Part shown: in pieces, positions 17,522 through 27,900 of the stretch
How the letters are laid out: each line of letters starts with the position of its first letter
Numbering within the stretch: position 1 is the first letter of the stretch
NCBI RefSeq assembly: GCF_030167925.1
Contig: NZ_JASKUT010000002.1
Location: 992,001 to 1,056,000 of the forward strand
DNA length: 64,000 bases
Direction of reading: 5' to 3'
Source of the DNA: Paenibacillus silviterrae
GTDB lineage: Bacteria; Bacillota; Bacilli; Paenibacillales; NBRC-103111
The notes under the pieces: model-generated
The model's input: the letters and a program-made list of their open reading frames with translations, nothing else
The model's database searches: none
Told to the model about the DNA's origin: nothing
Position numbers and translations under genes: made by a program

Positions 17522-17538
17522 CCTTTATTGGATAAAGG
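17522..17538 (-). promoter_or_regulatory. Intra-operon hairpin between permease and binding protein
   Basis: CCTTTAT and ATAAAGG form a 7-bp stem with a 3-base loop just after the permease stop. There is no T run. A 177-base spacer follows before the binding-protein gene. Such a hairpin may stabilise or process the mRNA so that the binding protein is made in excess; this role is inferred. Confidence 0.4.
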
Positions 17539-17547
17539 TTGTCCTCA

Positions 17548-18438
17548 TTAGCCCTTAAGAGAACCAACCGTCAGCCCTTGCACAAAGAATCGTTGAAAAA
17601 ACGGGAACACCACCAGCATGGGTCCAGCCGCCAGCACCACCATGGCCATCCTGGCGGATAGCGTGGGAAAATCCGCCTGCACCGCGCCCATCTGGGAGAG
17701 CATCTGCTCGTTCTGGCTTAAAAATTCAATGCTGTCCATGATGCGGACCATCATGAGCTGGAGCGGCACCAGATTGGGGTTGTCGATATACAGCATCGCC
17801 GGAAACCAGGCGTTCCAATAGTTGAAGGAAATGAACAGTCCCAGTGTAGCGAGTGCAGGCGTTGACAGCGGCAAAATGATCCGGAAGAAGATGGTCCACT
17901 CCTTGGCGCTATCCACCTTGGCGGATTCGATGATCTCCACCGGCACCTTCACCATGAAGCCCTTCATGATCATGATGTTGAAGGGGGTGAGCAGCCCCGG
18001 CAGAATTAGCGCCCACAGCGTATCCTTCAGGTGCAAAACCTGGGTCATCAGAATGTAGGACGGCACCAGTCCACCGCTGAACAGCATGGTGAAGAAAATA
18101 TAGAAGGTGCCGATCCGGCCGTAACGGAAGTTAGTCCTCGAAATAGCGTATGCGGTGGTTGCCGTCAGGAAAAGACCGACAACGGTGCCGATGACCGTAA
18201 CGAGAATCGTAACGCCATACGCCTGGGCGATCACCTTCGGTGCCTTCAGTACCATGGAGTACGCTTCCAGGCTGAACTCCCGCGGCCAGAAGGAATACCC
18301 GTTTTGGATCAGATCGTTTTCACTGCTGAAGGAAATGGAGATGATAAGCAAGAGCGGTCCGAGCATAGTGATGGAAACAAGTATGAACATAAGATGGATC
18401 AGCGTTTTGGAAACCCAAGGAACGGATGAGGTTTTCAT
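17548..18438 (-). CDS. ABC transporter permease, LplC/YtcP type
   Basis: This is an inner-membrane permease of 296 residues with six predicted helices and the ATPase-docking loop ESAKVDSAKEWTIFFRIILP. The C-terminus FQRFFVQGLTVGSLKG is diagnostic of LplC/YtcP-type carbohydrate permeases. AAAGGAGG lies 7 bases before the ATG. It is 15 bases downstream of the lplB-like gene and upstream of the binding-protein gene. There is no ATPase gene nearby, so it probably uses a shared MsmX-type ATPase. Confidence 0.93.
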   Translation of the reverse strand: MKTSSVPWVSKTLIHLMFILVSITMLGPLLLIISISFSSENDLIQNGYSFWPREFSLEAYSMVLKAPKVIAQAYGVTILVTVIGTVVGLFLTATTAYAISRTNFRYGRIGTFYIFFTMLFSGGLVPSYILMTQVLHLKDTLWALILPGLLTPFNIMIMKGFMVKVPVEIIESAKVDSAKEWTIFFRIILPLSTPALATLGLFISFNYWNAWFPAMLYIDNPNLVPLQLMMVRIMDSIEFLSQNEQMLSQMGAVQADFPTLSARMAMVVLAAGPMLVVFPFFQRFFVQGLTVGSLKG

Positions 18439-18453
18439 CGAATTCCCTCCTTT

Positions 18454-19416
18454 CTACCATAGGGAGTTTTCTTGGTTCAGCTTGCGGACGATAGCGTTGG
18501 TCGCGATAACCAGCACCATGCCCACGACGGATTGGTACAGTCCAACCGCGGAAGACATGCCAACATCCCCAACCGTACGAAGTGCCCGGTATACATACGT
18601 GTCGATAATATCAGTCGTCGGATAAGTCATTCCCTGGTTGTTCGGGATGAAGTAGTGGAGACCGAAATCCCCGTGGAAGATGCCGCCCACCGCAAGAATC
18701 AGCATGATAGTGATTAGCGGGGCCAGCATGGGTATCGTAATTTTAATAGCCATTTGGAAACGCGTAGCCCCGTCAATTTTGGCGGCTTCATAATACTCTT
18801 GGTTAATACTCATAATGCCTGCGTAATAAACCAGAGCGGAGAAGCCGACCTTCTTCCACAGACTGGCGATGTTTAAGATAATGGGCCATGGTTCCTTCTC
18901 CAAGTACCAATTGTGCGGCTCCATGCCGAACCAATGCAGAATCGTGTTGAGATAGCCGGTTTGCTGGTCTAAGAACGCATAGCTGATATAGCTGACGACG
19001 ACCCAGGATAAGAAGTAAGGGATGAACAACGCGGTTTGATAAATTTTGGAGGTCCTTCTTCCAATCTCGTTAAGCAGGATGGCGAACAAGAGGGCAAAGG
19101 CCATTGTCAGAAAAATATAGCCGATCTCATACAACACCGTATTGCGCGTTATTCTCCAAGCATCCTCGGAGACGAAGAAAAACGTAAAGTTCTCGAACCC
19201 GACCCATTCGCTGCCCAGGATCCCTTGGTCGTACCTGTACCGCTTGAATGCCAAGATAACGCCGAACATGGGAAGATAAGAAAAGATCAGAATATAGAGA
19301 AAACCGGGGAAGAACAAGCCTAGTATTTCCCTGTTCTGATTCAATTGCCTCCACTCCCGCAGCGGCCAGATGACGCGTTTCTTTTGGGATTTGGATTTGG
19401 AAATTGCCGTTACCAT
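18454..19416 (-). CDS. ABC transporter permease, LplB/YteP type
   Basis: This is the partner permease of 320 residues. The N-terminus carries the family pattern GLFFPGFLYILIFSYLPMFG followed by AFKRY and a G-I-LGS-WVG segment. The EAA loop is YEAAKIDGATRFQMAIKITIP. GGAAGGGG lies 7 bases before the ATG. It is the first gene of the importer operon and is preceded by a long regulatory spacer with a dyad that may bind the YesS-like regulator encoded upstream. Confidence 0.93.
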   Translation of the reverse strand: MVTAISKSKSQKKRVIWPLREWRQLNQNREILGLFFPGFLYILIFSYLPMFGVILAFKRYRYDQGILGSEWVGFENFTFFFVSEDAWRITRNTVLYEIGYIFLTMAFALLFAILLNEIGRRTSKIYQTALFIPYFLSWVVVSYISYAFLDQQTGYLNTILHWFGMEPHNWYLEKEPWPIILNIASLWKKVGFSALVYYAGIMSINQEYYEAAKIDGATRFQMAIKITIPMLAPLITIMLILAVGGIFHGDFGLHYFIPNNQGMTYPTTDIIDTYVYRALRTVGDVGMSSAVGLYQSVVGMVLVIATNAIVRKLNQENSLW

Positions 19417-19521
19417 GGTGTCGCCCCTTCCTAGTGATTGTCACACCCCCATATTGGCACAGCTTACAACGCCACGGAAAGTCTGAATAATGAACGATTG
19501 TGCTCAAAAACAGTGTTTGGC

Positions 19522-19565
19522 GTGTATGCAAACCACGGTTTTGTATGAACGAATCCTGCATACAC
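19522..19565. promoter_or_regulatory. Candidate operator dyad for the AraC-type regulator
   Basis: GTGTATGCA (19522-19530) and TGCATACAC (19557-19565) are perfect inverted 9-mers. A further TGTATG (19542-19547) repeats directly 19 bases after the first, close to two helix turns, and AAACC-AC-GGTTT lies between. Repeated half-sites of this spacing are typical for AraC-family activators. The binding protein is inferred to be the neighbouring YesS-like regulator. Confidence 0.45.
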
Positions 19566-19694
19566 CATATACAAGGCGAAAAAACCTTGCCCCCCTAGCT
19601 GCAAGCTTCCGCGGCACAGAACGGCTTCCTCGAACCGGAGCTTAAGAGCCCGTTATTGCTGCGAGAGATCCCCAACTTGTCCAATTACCCAAGT

Positions 19695-19722
19695 ACACAA
19701 AAGGACGCCGTTGCCGGCGCCC
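19695..19722 (-). terminator. Terminator of the YesS-like regulator gene
   Basis: On the minus strand GGGCGCCG-GCAA-CGGCGTCC forms an 8-bp stem closed by a GCAA tetraloop, followed by TTTTGTGT. Confidence 0.75.
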
Positions 19723-19842
19723 TGGAGACTTCAAATCATTCCGTTGGTATTCAAAACCATAAGTTTTACTTCTCGCGTGCCCTTGTTTGGGGCCACATTG
19801 ACCCGCTTGTTCACTGCTGCGGGCGTTACCGCCGGGCCGCCG

Positions 19843-22179
19843 TCAGTAAATCGTTTTTTTCAACCGATATTCGTTGGGGGTTACGCCGTACTTGTTCTTG
19901 AACAGCTTGTAGAAGTTGCTTCTGTTCATGAACCCGACCTTCTCCATTACATCGCTTACACTGCGGTCAGTAGATTCCAGGAGCAGCGCCGTATGGGACA
20001 GGCGGATCTCTGTAATGTACTCCGCAACGGACAACTGCTCGCTCAGCTTGAAGAGCTTGCCCACATGGGCAGATGACATCTTCAGCATGGAGGCGATGCC
20101 TTGTAGGGACAGGTTCGGGTCCTGGTAATGGTCCTCGATGAATTCCTTGATCGTGTCCACCAGAATCTTGTTTTTGGAGTAATCGGCATCCTCCCGCTGC
20201 CCCTCGATGCTCCGGAACACCTCCAAAAGCTCGGCCGTCATGTCGTCCAAGGTTTCCTTTTCCAACAGCTGCTTTTGGATCGTGCTCCAATCGATGGAGA
20301 CGGGGGACAGCTTGTTGGCGTTCAACCCGTTCACCGCCTGCTTCAACGAGGTTAGCAGCAGGAGCAGCGAATGATAGATCATATCGGGGTGCAGCTTGGA
20401 GATGTGCTGAAACAGCTTGTGCAGCGTTTCCTCAAAAGCGTCCGCCTGGCCGGAGCGCATGCTGTCACCCAGCTTCTTCTCCAGGTCCGCGGGGAGCTGG
20501 AAGTCCCGGTTCTCCAGCCTCGCTTGTACCATATCGTAGGTGATGACACTGTGATGGCCGAATACCATCCGATAATGAAGAATTTGCTGGGCCAACTCGT
20601 AGCTTCGGTGCAGCTCTTCATACCGACTGAATACGGGACTTACCGATGCCGACAGGCTAAGCTGGTAATAGGATTTCACAATCTGTAGAATCTCCTTCAG
20701 CGCTCCTGCAATCCGCTCTTCCATCCCTGCAGCTGAAGAAGCCCCGCTCACAATTATCACGAAGTGACCGCTTCGCATATCCACGCTTTCGCACAGATAA
20801 TGGCGGGACAGCACCTCCTCCGCGATGTTCATGACGGCAAAGGCATACAGCCGCTTCTCCGCCTGCTGCGCCGATCTCTCGAACTGCCAATAGTGGTCGA
20901 TGGAGAGGATACAGCAGACCATTGGAGAATCCGGTTTCAAGCGCAGACCGTTGTGCTCAATCTGCTCGGCAAGCTCCTTGCCGGATATAGCGGCGCTGTC
21001 CGCCAAAAGACGGCGCAGATTATAGTTCTTGACCACGTTGGGATCAGCCTGGAACCTCTTACGCTCCACCTCGCTTTTATCAACAATCCGTCGATACGTC
21101 TCTGACAGGAAGGCCAATTCGTCCTTGGCGCCGACAATCTCTTCCTCCGGTCCCAAAGGGCCCGTCCGCCGTACCTGATTGATCAAATTCTCGATCGGAC
21201 GGTACAGCCTATGGGAGACCAGGACCGACAGGGCGATAGACACCAGAAAGAACAAACCGGACAAGAGCAACGTAAAAGACTTCCACCGATCAATCTTATA
21301 GAAGATGGCATCATAAGGCTGCAAGCTGACAATGGTCCAGCCGAAGGCGTCCGAGGGCATGTACGTGACCATATAGGGCTCCCCGCCGATCTGAGTCTCA
21401 AAAAAGCCGGGCTCGGAGGAACCGTTCCCGCCCCTCTCCTTCAGCTTCGCCTTAAGATCGGGGTCCAGGGAAGCCTCCCTCCTATCGGAACTGAACGGAC
21501 GGTCGTCCCTGTCCAGGACCACGATCTGTCCAGGCACCTCCGTGCCCAAGCCGTTCAATCTCCGAATGTTGTCGAACAACCAATCCGGCTTCACATTGAC
21601 GAACATAGCGCTGTCGCCGGGTTGGTAGGCGCCGACCTTGTCATAGAGAATGTAGGAGAACACGTCGGTCCTCTGCCCGGACAAGGGCAAGGTCATGGGA
21701 ACAAGGGAAGCCTTCTGAATGGACGGCGTATAGCGGAGGAAGCTGCGGTACTGGTCATCCAGCGCCTTCTCGTACTGGATGTCGATATTCCCGCCAGCGA
21801 AGATCCGGTCAGCCCTGCCGTTGTACATGATTACCGAATGGACGTAGGAATTGCTATTGACCCATTTGTCCAGCTTGCCGGACTTGTTGACGAGATCGAA
21901 GGTATTCATGCCGTCCCCGTAGAGGAGCGGAATAAAGTCGTTATCCATAAAAAGATTGTAGGCTAAGCTGTCGATCATCTTGCCTAGAAAGCCTATGTTG
22001 TAGTTGACCTGGGACAGCACCTTCTTGTTGGCGTCATATTGGATTTCCTGCACAATCTTCTCGGAATAATGGTACAGGGTCAACGAAGTCAGGGAGAGCG
22101 TCAATGCAATGAGCAGCGAAATGGATATGGAGATTTTCTGCAGGTATTTTCTGGACCTATAAGCGCTCACAAACTTCAT
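19843..22179 (-). CDS. Membrane-spanning AraC-family regulator (YesS-like)
   Basis: This one-component regulator joins an extracellular sensor to a DNA-binding domain. There is a first membrane helix at about residues 17-37, an extracellular region of about 260 residues, a second helix near 300-322, a HAMP-like stretch, a large cytoplasmic linker and an AraC double helix-turn-helix at the C-terminus (LSLQGIASMLKMSSAHVGKLF and VMEKVGFMNRSNFYKLFKNKYG). At 778 residues it resembles Bacillus subtilis YesS in layout. Purines GGGGGGAG end 4 bases before the ATG. The lplB-lplC-binding-protein operon lies directly downstream and is the likely target, possibly together with the GH35 gene upstream. Confidence 0.92.
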   Translation of the reverse strand: MKFVSAYRSRKYLQKISISISLLIALTLSLTSLTLYHYSEKIVQEIQYDANKKVLSQVNYNIGFLGKMIDSLAYNLFMDNDFIPLLYGDGMNTFDLVNKSGKLDKWVNSNSYVHSVIMYNGRADRIFAGGNIDIQYEKALDDQYRSFLRYTPSIQKASLVPMTLPLSGQRTDVFSYILYDKVGAYQPGDSAMFVNVKPDWLFDNIRRLNGLGTEVPGQIVVLDRDDRPFSSDRREASLDPDLKAKLKERGGNGSSEPGFFETQIGGEPYMVTYMPSDAFGWTIVSLQPYDAIFYKIDRWKSFTLLLSGLFFLVSIALSVLVSHRLYRPIENLINQVRRTGPLGPEEEIVGAKDELAFLSETYRRIVDKSEVERKRFQADPNVVKNYNLRRLLADSAAISGKELAEQIEHNGLRLKPDSPMVCCILSIDHYWQFERSAQQAEKRLYAFAVMNIAEEVLSRHYLCESVDMRSGHFVIIVSGASSAAGMEERIAGALKEILQIVKSYYQLSLSASVSPVFSRYEELHRSYELAQQILHYRMVFGHHSVITYDMVQARLENRDFQLPADLEKKLGDSMRSGQADAFEETLHKLFQHISKLHPDMIYHSLLLLLTSLKQAVNGLNANKLSPVSIDWSTIQKQLLEKETLDDMTAELLEVFRSIEGQREDADYSKNKILVDTIKEFIEDHYQDPNLSLQGIASMLKMSSAHVGKLFKLSEQLSVAEYITEIRLSHTALLLESTDRSVSDVMEKVGFMNRSNFYKLFKNKYGVTPNEYRLKKTIY

Positions 22180-22239
22180 CGTTCTCCCCCCCGATCTATG
22201 AACTGTGAGAAAATATTATAACATACCGCCGCAGGTGAA

Positions 22240-24711
22240 TTAAATGCTCTGCAAGGGCTCCACAACCAGTTCAGTGGGCTTCAGCCCATGGACATATACG
22301 GCGATGAACAGACCGTCGACCTCCTGAACCTCCACTTGCCGGCCGTCTGCAAAAACAAGTACAGGCCGGTCAAATGCGAGCTCGCCCTCGCTGCCCGGCG
22401 AGCCCGTCGCCAGCCAGGTCCGCTTGACATCGTCCAGCGGCACGAGCTCGCTGGTGCAGTATTTCAGCGTGCCGTAAGGCAGCTTCGTTTCCACCGGGAG
22501 CATGAGGGCGGTAAGCGGGGCCACATCCAGTACGGACCGCCGCGGGAATTCCAAGGCTCCGCCGTCCGTCTGCAACATGACGCGGTCGCCGCCTGCGCAG
22601 CCGGTCATGTTCACCACAGTGACCAGGCTCATTCGTTCGCCGGACCGGCATACGACATGGTAGCGGTCCTGCGCCGTATGGCAGCGGCGGCTTCGCTTGA
22701 GGAACGGCACCAGCGCAAGCTTCAGGGCCGTCACATTGTCAAGCCCCGTGAACTGAGGCGAGAAGCCCATCACCATGGCCCCCCCGTTGCGGAACGGCAC
22801 CTGGTATGCGCTGGTCTCGCCTTCGAAGGAGACGATCTCCTCCGCTCCGGCCGGCAGCTCCATGGTGATCAGCTGGTCCGCCGGGATGCCGTCCAACTCT
22901 TTCATGGACATGAAGCGGCGGCCGATGTCGCCCGCTCGCATGCCAAAGCGCGGGATCTCACGCCGCTTCCGATAGTTCAGCGCTTCCGCCAGGCCGGGAG
23001 CCGGGAAGCCGTCCGCATCCTTGATTGGAACCTCGGGGTATAATACCACCCGTCCCCCACGGTCGCCGTGTTCGTCCAGATAGCGGAATGCCTCCGCCGA
23101 CAGCGAACCGTCATTAGGAACAATCAGGAGTTCGTCGAAGCCCGGCTCCCGGTTGGGGTAATCCAGGTTCATGACAGCGAACTGGATATTGTTCATGGTG
23201 AGCAGCTTGGCCAGCTGTTCGACGCTGTCCACTGCCCCCTTGGCCTTGCTGGCGGACAAGCTTCCGGCCCCGGACATGTTGTCCTCGAATACCTGCGTTT
23301 CCTCCACTGCATATTGGCTCATCAGGTACAGATCCCCGGTCAGCCCGATCACCACGTCATACTGTTTTCGTGTGTCCACCAGCTCCTGCTCCCACTGGGT
23401 GACGAACTGATTGAACGCGCCGGTCATGGCATAGACTTCATGCTCCTTGCCGGAGGCGCTCACAGGATCGGCGAACAGATCGTAGGCATCCGTTACATAG
23501 GTACGGCTGAAGCCTTTGTCCCCGGAGGCGAAGATAAAGTAATTGTAGCCGTCCATACCGTGCCCCAGAAGCACCCGCAGATGAACCGGATAATTGGAGT
23601 AGTTGGCCACGGAATCTAGGGTCATCCAGCCAGCCCCCACCTCAATGGCAATGGCGGGATTGTCCGCCGCCTGCATTTTCAGGGACTCCAGACGCAGCGT
23701 GGTCTTCGGCACACCATTGGCATCCATATGATAAGCATATCGCAAGTAGGAGTGGCACGTGGTGATTACGTCCTGACCCCTATCCTTCATGTAGCGGACG
23801 AATTCCGCATGGTTGCCCGGCCCCCGGAAGAAGCCGTTAATCGGCTCGTTGTAGGTATTGGGCACCTGCAAGCCATAATTCCGGGTCCATTCCGCCAGGG
23901 TATGGGCGTAACGGTACACATACCGCATGCGGAAGCGCATCCAGTCCAGATAAAGCCGTGCGTCACCGTCGGAATGTCCCGAAGGCTGCTGCGGCCGAAT
24001 CTCGTCAAGTCTGGCAAAGCCGGTTCCATACCGGAGGTTCAGAGCCTCCAGGGAACCGTATTGCTCCAGCAGATCCCGGTGAAACATTCCGGGATGGCCC
24101 TCCTCCCCCAGCACCTTGGGATCGAACAGGGAGCCGTTCGGGTCGAGGCAGGTGAACAGCAGGTTCATCTCGTTGTCCGGCTGATGCAGGATAACCGGTC
24201 CGCCCCGTTCGATGCTGTATTCCGCCAGCAGCGGAATCACCTGCGCATACCAGCGCTCCGCCAGCTGCAGGAACGTATCGTCGAGTTGGGCGGGAATGTG
24301 GTTGCCCTGCCCGATCCAATAGGCCATCTCCCCGGAGGGCCGCCTGCTGACCGTCTCCGGGTACCGCTCATACATCCAGCGGGGATGTCCGCCATCGATG
24401 TACTCCGCGTTGATGAAAGGTCCCGGCTTCGCAATAAAGTAAAGCCCCTCCTCCGACAGCATGTCCATGAATCCCCTAATGTCCCGCTCGGGCAGGGTAC
24501 GTCCTTCGAAGTCGAAGACCCCTTCCTCCGGCTCATGGAAATCCCACGGTATATAGCTTGCGATGGCGTTCAGATGATTGGCTCTCGCCTGCCGGAGCCG
24601 CTCCCGCCAATTGCGCTTGTAGATGCGGAAATAATGAATTTCTCCCGACCGGAGAAACGTCTCCCGGCCGTCAATTAAAATCGACTTACCTTTCACTTGA
24701 ATACTGCCCAT
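22240..24711 (-). CDS. GH35-like beta-galactosidase
   Basis: This is a glycoside hydrolase of clan A, closest in pattern to family 35. The N-terminal barrel begins ETFLRSGEIHYFRIYKRNW, continues with ASYIPWDFHEPEEGVFDF and RPGP-like KPGPFINAEY, and has the acid/base Glu in HQPDNEMN and a probable nucleophile Glu in AIEVGAGWM. Beta-sandwich domains follow. There is no signal peptide, so it should act in the cytoplasm on imported oligosaccharides. The frame opens at 24801, but the ATG at 24711 has AAAGGAG 8 bases upstream and gives 823 residues, so it is preferred. It lies between the giant SLH enzyme (upstream, separated by a terminator) and the YesS-like regulator. Substrate preference within beta-galactosides is unknown. 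Confidence 0.82.
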   Translation of the reverse strand: MGSIQVKGKSILIDGRETFLRSGEIHYFRIYKRNWRERLRQARANHLNAIASYIPWDFHEPEEGVFDFEGRTLPERDIRGFMDMLSEEGLYFIAKPGPFINAEYIDGGHPRWMYERYPETVSRRPSGEMAYWIGQGNHIPAQLDDTFLQLAERWYAQVIPLLAEYSIERGGPVILHQPDNEMNLLFTCLDPNGSLFDPKVLGEEGHPGMFHRDLLEQYGSLEALNLRYGTGFARLDEIRPQQPSGHSDGDARLYLDWMRFRMRYVYRYAHTLAEWTRNYGLQVPNTYNEPINGFFRGPGNHAEFVRYMKDRGQDVITTCHSYLRYAYHMDANGVPKTTLRLESLKMQAADNPAIAIEVGAGWMTLDSVANYSNYPVHLRVLLGHGMDGYNYFIFASGDKGFSRTYVTDAYDLFADPVSASGKEHEVYAMTGAFNQFVTQWEQELVDTRKQYDVVIGLTGDLYLMSQYAVEETQVFEDNMSGAGSLSASKAKGAVDSVEQLAKLLTMNNIQFAVMNLDYPNREPGFDELLIVPNDGSLSAEAFRYLDEHGDRGGRVVLYPEVPIKDADGFPAPGLAEALNYRKRREIPRFGMRAGDIGRRFMSMKELDGIPADQLITMELPAGAEEIVSFEGETSAYQVPFRNGGAMVMGFSPQFTGLDNVTALKLALVPFLKRSRRCHTAQDRYHVVCRSGERMSLVTVVNMTGCAGGDRVMLQTDGGALEFPRRSVLDVAPLTALMLPVETKLPYGTLKYCTSELVPLDDVKRTWLATGSPGSEGELAFDRPVLVFADGRQVEVQEVDGLFIAVYVHGLKPTELVVEPLQSI

Positions 24712-24914
24712 CCTGCCCACTCCTTTATGTGATGTGAAACGGATATTCCGGCCTTCTGGCTGCCCGATATGGCCCTGTACCCGCAAACCATTATTGTGCA
24801 TTATGTCAAATCCCAGCGAGCGGAGCCAGTACGCGTATTCGGATATTGTCTTGTTCGAGTGTGCGTATTTTGAGAAATTGTACGAAATGCGTCTTACCTC
24901 CCTGCTGGATCAGC

Positions 24915-24955
24915 AAAAAGTGCCCTGCCGGTACATAGTTCCGGCAAGGCACTTT
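24915..24955 (-). terminator. Terminator of the giant SLH-anchored enzyme gene
   Basis: AAAGTGCC-TGCCGG pairs with CCGGCA-GGCACTTT with one internal mismatch, giving a 14-bp stem 15 bases after the stop, with the T run on the minus strand formed by 24919-24915. Confidence 0.8.
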
Positions 24956-24969
24956 CACGCTTCAGCCCT

Positions 24970-27900
24970 TTATTGGAGCTTCAGCCATCTTCCAATAATG
25001 ACAAGCGCTTCCGCTCTTGTCGCTTGATCTTGAGGCTTGAAGGCACCCTCTTCGTTGCCTTCAACCAGACCCAGCCGCGCTGCGGTCAGGACGGAGCCGG
25101 AGGCCCAGCTGCTGACATCCTGTTGGTCGGCGAACCGTTGTTGGCTGCCTCCGGCAGCGGCGGCACCGGCCTTTGTTCCCAACGCACGGACAAGTACGGC
25201 TGCCATCTCCTCCCGAGTGATGGGAGCAGCCGGACGGAATTGCCCTTGTTCTTCTCCCGTCATCAAGCCATGGGAGGAAACCGCGACAATGTACGGCGCA
25301 TACCAGGCATCGGCCGCTACATCGCCAAACTTTAGGCCGCCTGTGGCCTCAGCCAGTCCCAGCCCTCGTACGACCCAAGCTGCGAATTCCGCGCGGGATA
25401 CGGACTGGTCCGGCAGGAACAAGCCGTTGTCTGCGCCATCCGCCACATGGCGGGAGGCCATAGCTTCTATATCCTTCTTAGCCCAGTGTGCAACGATGTC
25501 CGGGAAGCTCTTATCATACGCCATCACGGTATAACTGCTGAAGTGCCCAGTGGTGAATGCAACGGTCTTCGCCGCTTCATTCACTTTACCGCCGACATAG
25601 TCCCATGTCTGACGTTCGGGATTGTACAAGTAGACACCGAGCTTGGAAACGTCCATGCTGCCGGCCGCATATGGCAGCTCCACATGAATGTCGCGGTTGA
25701 AGCGGGCGGCCCCGGAAGCGCCTTCCGGTTGCATCATGCCGAATTCGTATAAGGTCGACCGTTTCTCGTAGGCGCCCTCCATCCGTCCGCGGTTCACGGC
25801 AAGCCGGTCAGCGGCTTCCTTAGCATCACCCTGGTCTGCTCCGCGGACGGTCAGGTCCACCCCGGTTGCTTCTGCTCCCGTGCTCCAGGCTTCGGACGGA
25901 ATGCCGAATACGACGTCCTTCATGATCAGCCGTACCTCCAGACCGGTTTCCTTCAGTGCTTGAACGATATCCCCCGGAATGGAGAGAACAAGGGTTCGAC
26001 CTTGACCTGGGACTGGAATATCCAGTTGGTTGTTCAGCGCCTTAACCAGGTCCTGGTGTCCGGTACGGGTCAATTCCTGCTTCAGCCTCGCCAGTACAGC
26101 CCCAGCCTCGCGGACTATTGCAGCCAACTCCTTCTTTGCTGTTGCATGCGGTCCGCCGTCAGCATTACCCAGGGAGAACATCGAGGACGGAACGCTCGCA
26201 ATCGTCTTCAACACCTCGTTCAGTCCCGACTTCAGCTGCTCCGGCGTTACCTCCGACTTCAAGAGGGCAAAAGCCCGGTTCAATGCCGCTTCCCGCTCAC
26301 TTGCAGGAAGTGTAACCGTTGTGTTGCCGCTTCCCGAGGTTTGACCCCCGGCGTTGCCACTGCCCGGGTTCTCAGGCGGAGAGGCAAGGGTGAACTGGAT
26401 GGTATAGAGCCGTTTATCCCCGTTCTCCGCCTTGATCTCAACTGTGGCGCTTCCGGGCAGCTCCAGTGGGAGCATGATTTTCACAGTTGCCTTAGCGTCC
26501 TGTGCCAATCCGTACACGGCCGGGACGACGGAGGTACCATACGGAAGTTGGAGACTATATACCGTCCGCTCCGGAAGGAAGCCGTACAGCGTTGCGCCGT
26601 TTACCGTAAGATCCGCCAGCAGATTGTTGGTGCTCGGCTCCTCCAGATTAAAGTGCACTCGGTACACTGACTCCATTCTGCTGTCCGCTGATTGAACTCG
26701 GACCTCCGCGGTGCCGGGCAAATAGACCGCCTGCGTGACCGTCACCATAGAGGATGAATCCATCCCATCCGCCGCAACGTGCGGCACGTCCGTTGTGAAC
26801 GGAGGCAGGAACAGCGTATAATCTGACGGTTCATATACAAAGTCGGTTACGGTCTGTCCTCCCACACGCAAATCTTTAAGCAGGGTGGCCGAACGATAAT
26901 CCTTATAAATCTCCAGTCCGGACAGCACCGGATCGCCTTTTACGTTACCGATGTCAAGAGTAAGGGCTCCATCGGTGACGGACGTATCGTACGGACCGTA
27001 ACGAGCATACCGGTTCCTAATCTCGCTCCCGATCTGTGTAGCCGCCCGACGTCCTTCCACATCCAGATTGAAGCTGCGGGAACGGTCCGAACTGGTTTCT
27101 ATGAACCACAGATACACGCGGTAACTGCCGTTCGGAACGTTTTGTTCCAGCTTCAACGGTTTTTTGGAGGCGTTTACGTTCGTGTTGAGCATATGGGTCA
27201 CATCGTAGATGTCCTGGAAGGGCAGTGGGAAGTTAGCTGTGGTTCCCAAGGTGGGAGCCGCCCCTGCCGCCGTAACTGTAAGGCCTTCCGTCTTAGCCTG
27301 ATTGTAAGATACCCATGGGTTTTCGTTAATGATAACGGCTTGGCCGTTCAGGTTGATTCCCTTCCAGAAGAGAGCTTGGTTGCTTCTTGGCATTGCCTCG
27401 AGCGCCCGTCCTTGGGATGTGTTGCCCGAACCGTCCACGCTGACAATCCGAAGCTGGTAAAGACGTCCGTTGTCAAGCCCGTTCAGCGCTGCTGCTTGGA
27501 CACCCCGGTCCACTTCGGCCAGCAGCCGGCCGTCGGCATACACCCGGACCTTCATCAAATCCGTATCTTCGCTGTCTTTCCAGGTTAGCTTTATCATTCC
27601 GTCAGCGGTTACTGCCACTGCCTCCGTCACATCACCCGGAGGAACGGAGTCTACCGGGGGAACAATGGGATCACCCGAGTAGAAGACGGTCAGCTTCGGC
27701 CGGATGGACAAGTTGGAGTTCTGGGAGGAGGCAAAGGTCCGAGTGCCGTTGGCCCTGCTGGGCAGATCCTCCAATAACACCACCCCAAAGTTGGATTCGG
27801 GGTGCAGGACCCACTCCTTGGCCGCCTGTGTCACATCGAAATGATACCAATTACCCGGGACATAAGAGGTAACGACACTGTCCAGCGTCGTATCGGCCCC

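Larger units (their letters stand above)
19417..19842. other. Regulatory spacer between YesS-like regulator and importer operon
   Basis: About 425 bases hold no credible gene. I see a terminator for the upstream regulator gene (19695-19722) and a dyad of GTGTATGCA/TGCATACAC (19522-19565) about 110-150 bases before the first permease. No good -35/-10 pair is obvious, which fits an activator-dependent promoter. Confidence 0.6.
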
